Of a stretch of DNA of 64,000 nt, positions 63,908 to 64,000 are shown piece by piece. Numbering within the stretch: position 1 is the first letter of the stretch; every line of letters begins with the position of its first letter. The stretch is from an uncultured Fulvivirga sp. (lineage in GTDB: Bacteria > Bacteroidota > Bacteroidia > Cytophagales > Cyclobacteriaceae). The stretch is taken from NCBI GenBank assembly GCA_947500555.1, contig CANMSE010000003.1, positions 1-64,000 on the forward strand, given 5' to 3'. A model generated the notes under the pieces. It saw only the letters and a list, made by a program, of their open reading frames with translations, was not told the origin of the DNA and did no database searches. Position numbers and translations under genes: made by a program.

Positions 63908-64000
63908 TTATTTCTTTTTCGTTGGATACACCTTTATGTTATCGTAACCATCAGATATCGCTCGTTGATCACCTTTAGAGTCTCTTATTCCCGTTCCTTT
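63908..64000 (-). CDS. C-terminal end of a protein cut by the window edge
   Basis: The last 30 codons and the TAA are seen on the minus strand: the residues include GIRDSKGDQRAISDG and end YDNIKVYPTKKK. The frame is open to the edge. The basic, Gly/Asp-rich tail that ends in an I-K-V-Y-P-T strand is reminiscent of the C-terminal ends of secreted nuclease-type toxin domains, but 30 residues are too few to assign a family. It is followed by the lipoprotein gene with a 1-nt gap. Confidence 0.6.
   Translation of the reverse strand, partial: KGTGIRDSKGDQRAISDGYDNIKVYPTKKK

Noticed and set aside
53804..64000. Prophage
   Set aside because: No capsid, tail, terminase, lysis or integrase genes are present. 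The genes are small orphans, lipoproteins and regulators.

Overview
The window looks like a chromosomal segment of a gliding-type marine Bacteroidota, most likely order Cytophagales. The grounds are two proteins ending in type IX secretion (T9SS) sorting domains, many lipoproteins and TonB-linked outer-membrane proteins, the DUF1800/DUF1501 pair, a split metH behind a SAM riboswitch, and promoters of the Bacteroidota form TTTG-N(17-20)-TAnnTTTG. No rRNA, tRNA, CRISPR array, insertion sequence or integrase gene was recognised.

Layout. 1-4698: the end of a giant secreted adhesin that is cut by the left edge. 4704-8431 (minus): a sigma-54 activator, a hybrid histidine kinase and a small receiver-like protein, which together look like a phosphorelay. 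8607-9644: a small TerB-like protein and a rhomboid protease. 9690-10760: a lipoprotein. 10973-21746 (plus): holA, a very large TPR protein, an outer-membrane barrel, the SPOR-exbB-exbD-tonB energising operon, folC and trmB. 22176-22709: an intergenic region with two RNA elements, a candidate free-standing structured RNA (about 22263-22461, with its own promoter and terminator) and a SAM-I riboswitch with its terminator. 22710-26343: metH (lacking the homocysteine domain) and metF. 26381-33251 (minus): a secreted caspase-like protease, then an operon of lipoprotein, barrel, DUF1501 and DUF1800 proteins. 33377-34939: HMG-CoA lyase and a TPR protein. 34941-40624 (minus): two M23 peptidases, a CapA-like protein, a MerR regulator, dprA and a DnaJ-TPR membrane protein. 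40785-46426 (plus): alaS, gatB, a thioredoxin lipoprotein and mscL. 46437-53803: a BlaI/M56 pair, a DUF4159 protein, a lipoprotein, a TerB-like protein, a GH113-like hydrolase and an MMPL/RND exporter.

From about 53804 to the right edge the character changes to accessory DNA. There is a 1-kb non-coding stretch with direct repeats and GC-rich palindromes. A module follows that resembles a replication or maintenance locus: a 46-residue ribbon-helix-helix candidate, an HTH_36 protein and an unknown acidic protein. Next come a Xre regulator behind paired palindromic operators and a series of small orphan lipoproteins and membrane proteins. These include one gene broken by an in-frame stop and a truncated duplicate of another. 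At the right edge the last 30 codons of a minus-strand protein sit directly upstream of a small lipoprotein gene. This fits, but does not prove, the tail of a large toxin or effector gene followed by immunity-type genes.

How the parts work together: the ExbBD-TonB set can energise outer-membrane transport. The riboswitch, metH and metF form a methionine regeneration unit controlled by SAM. The BlaI/M56 pair is a protease-repressor switch with a visible candidate operator. The most interesting unexplained items are the structured RNA upstream of the riboswitch and the accessory module at the right.
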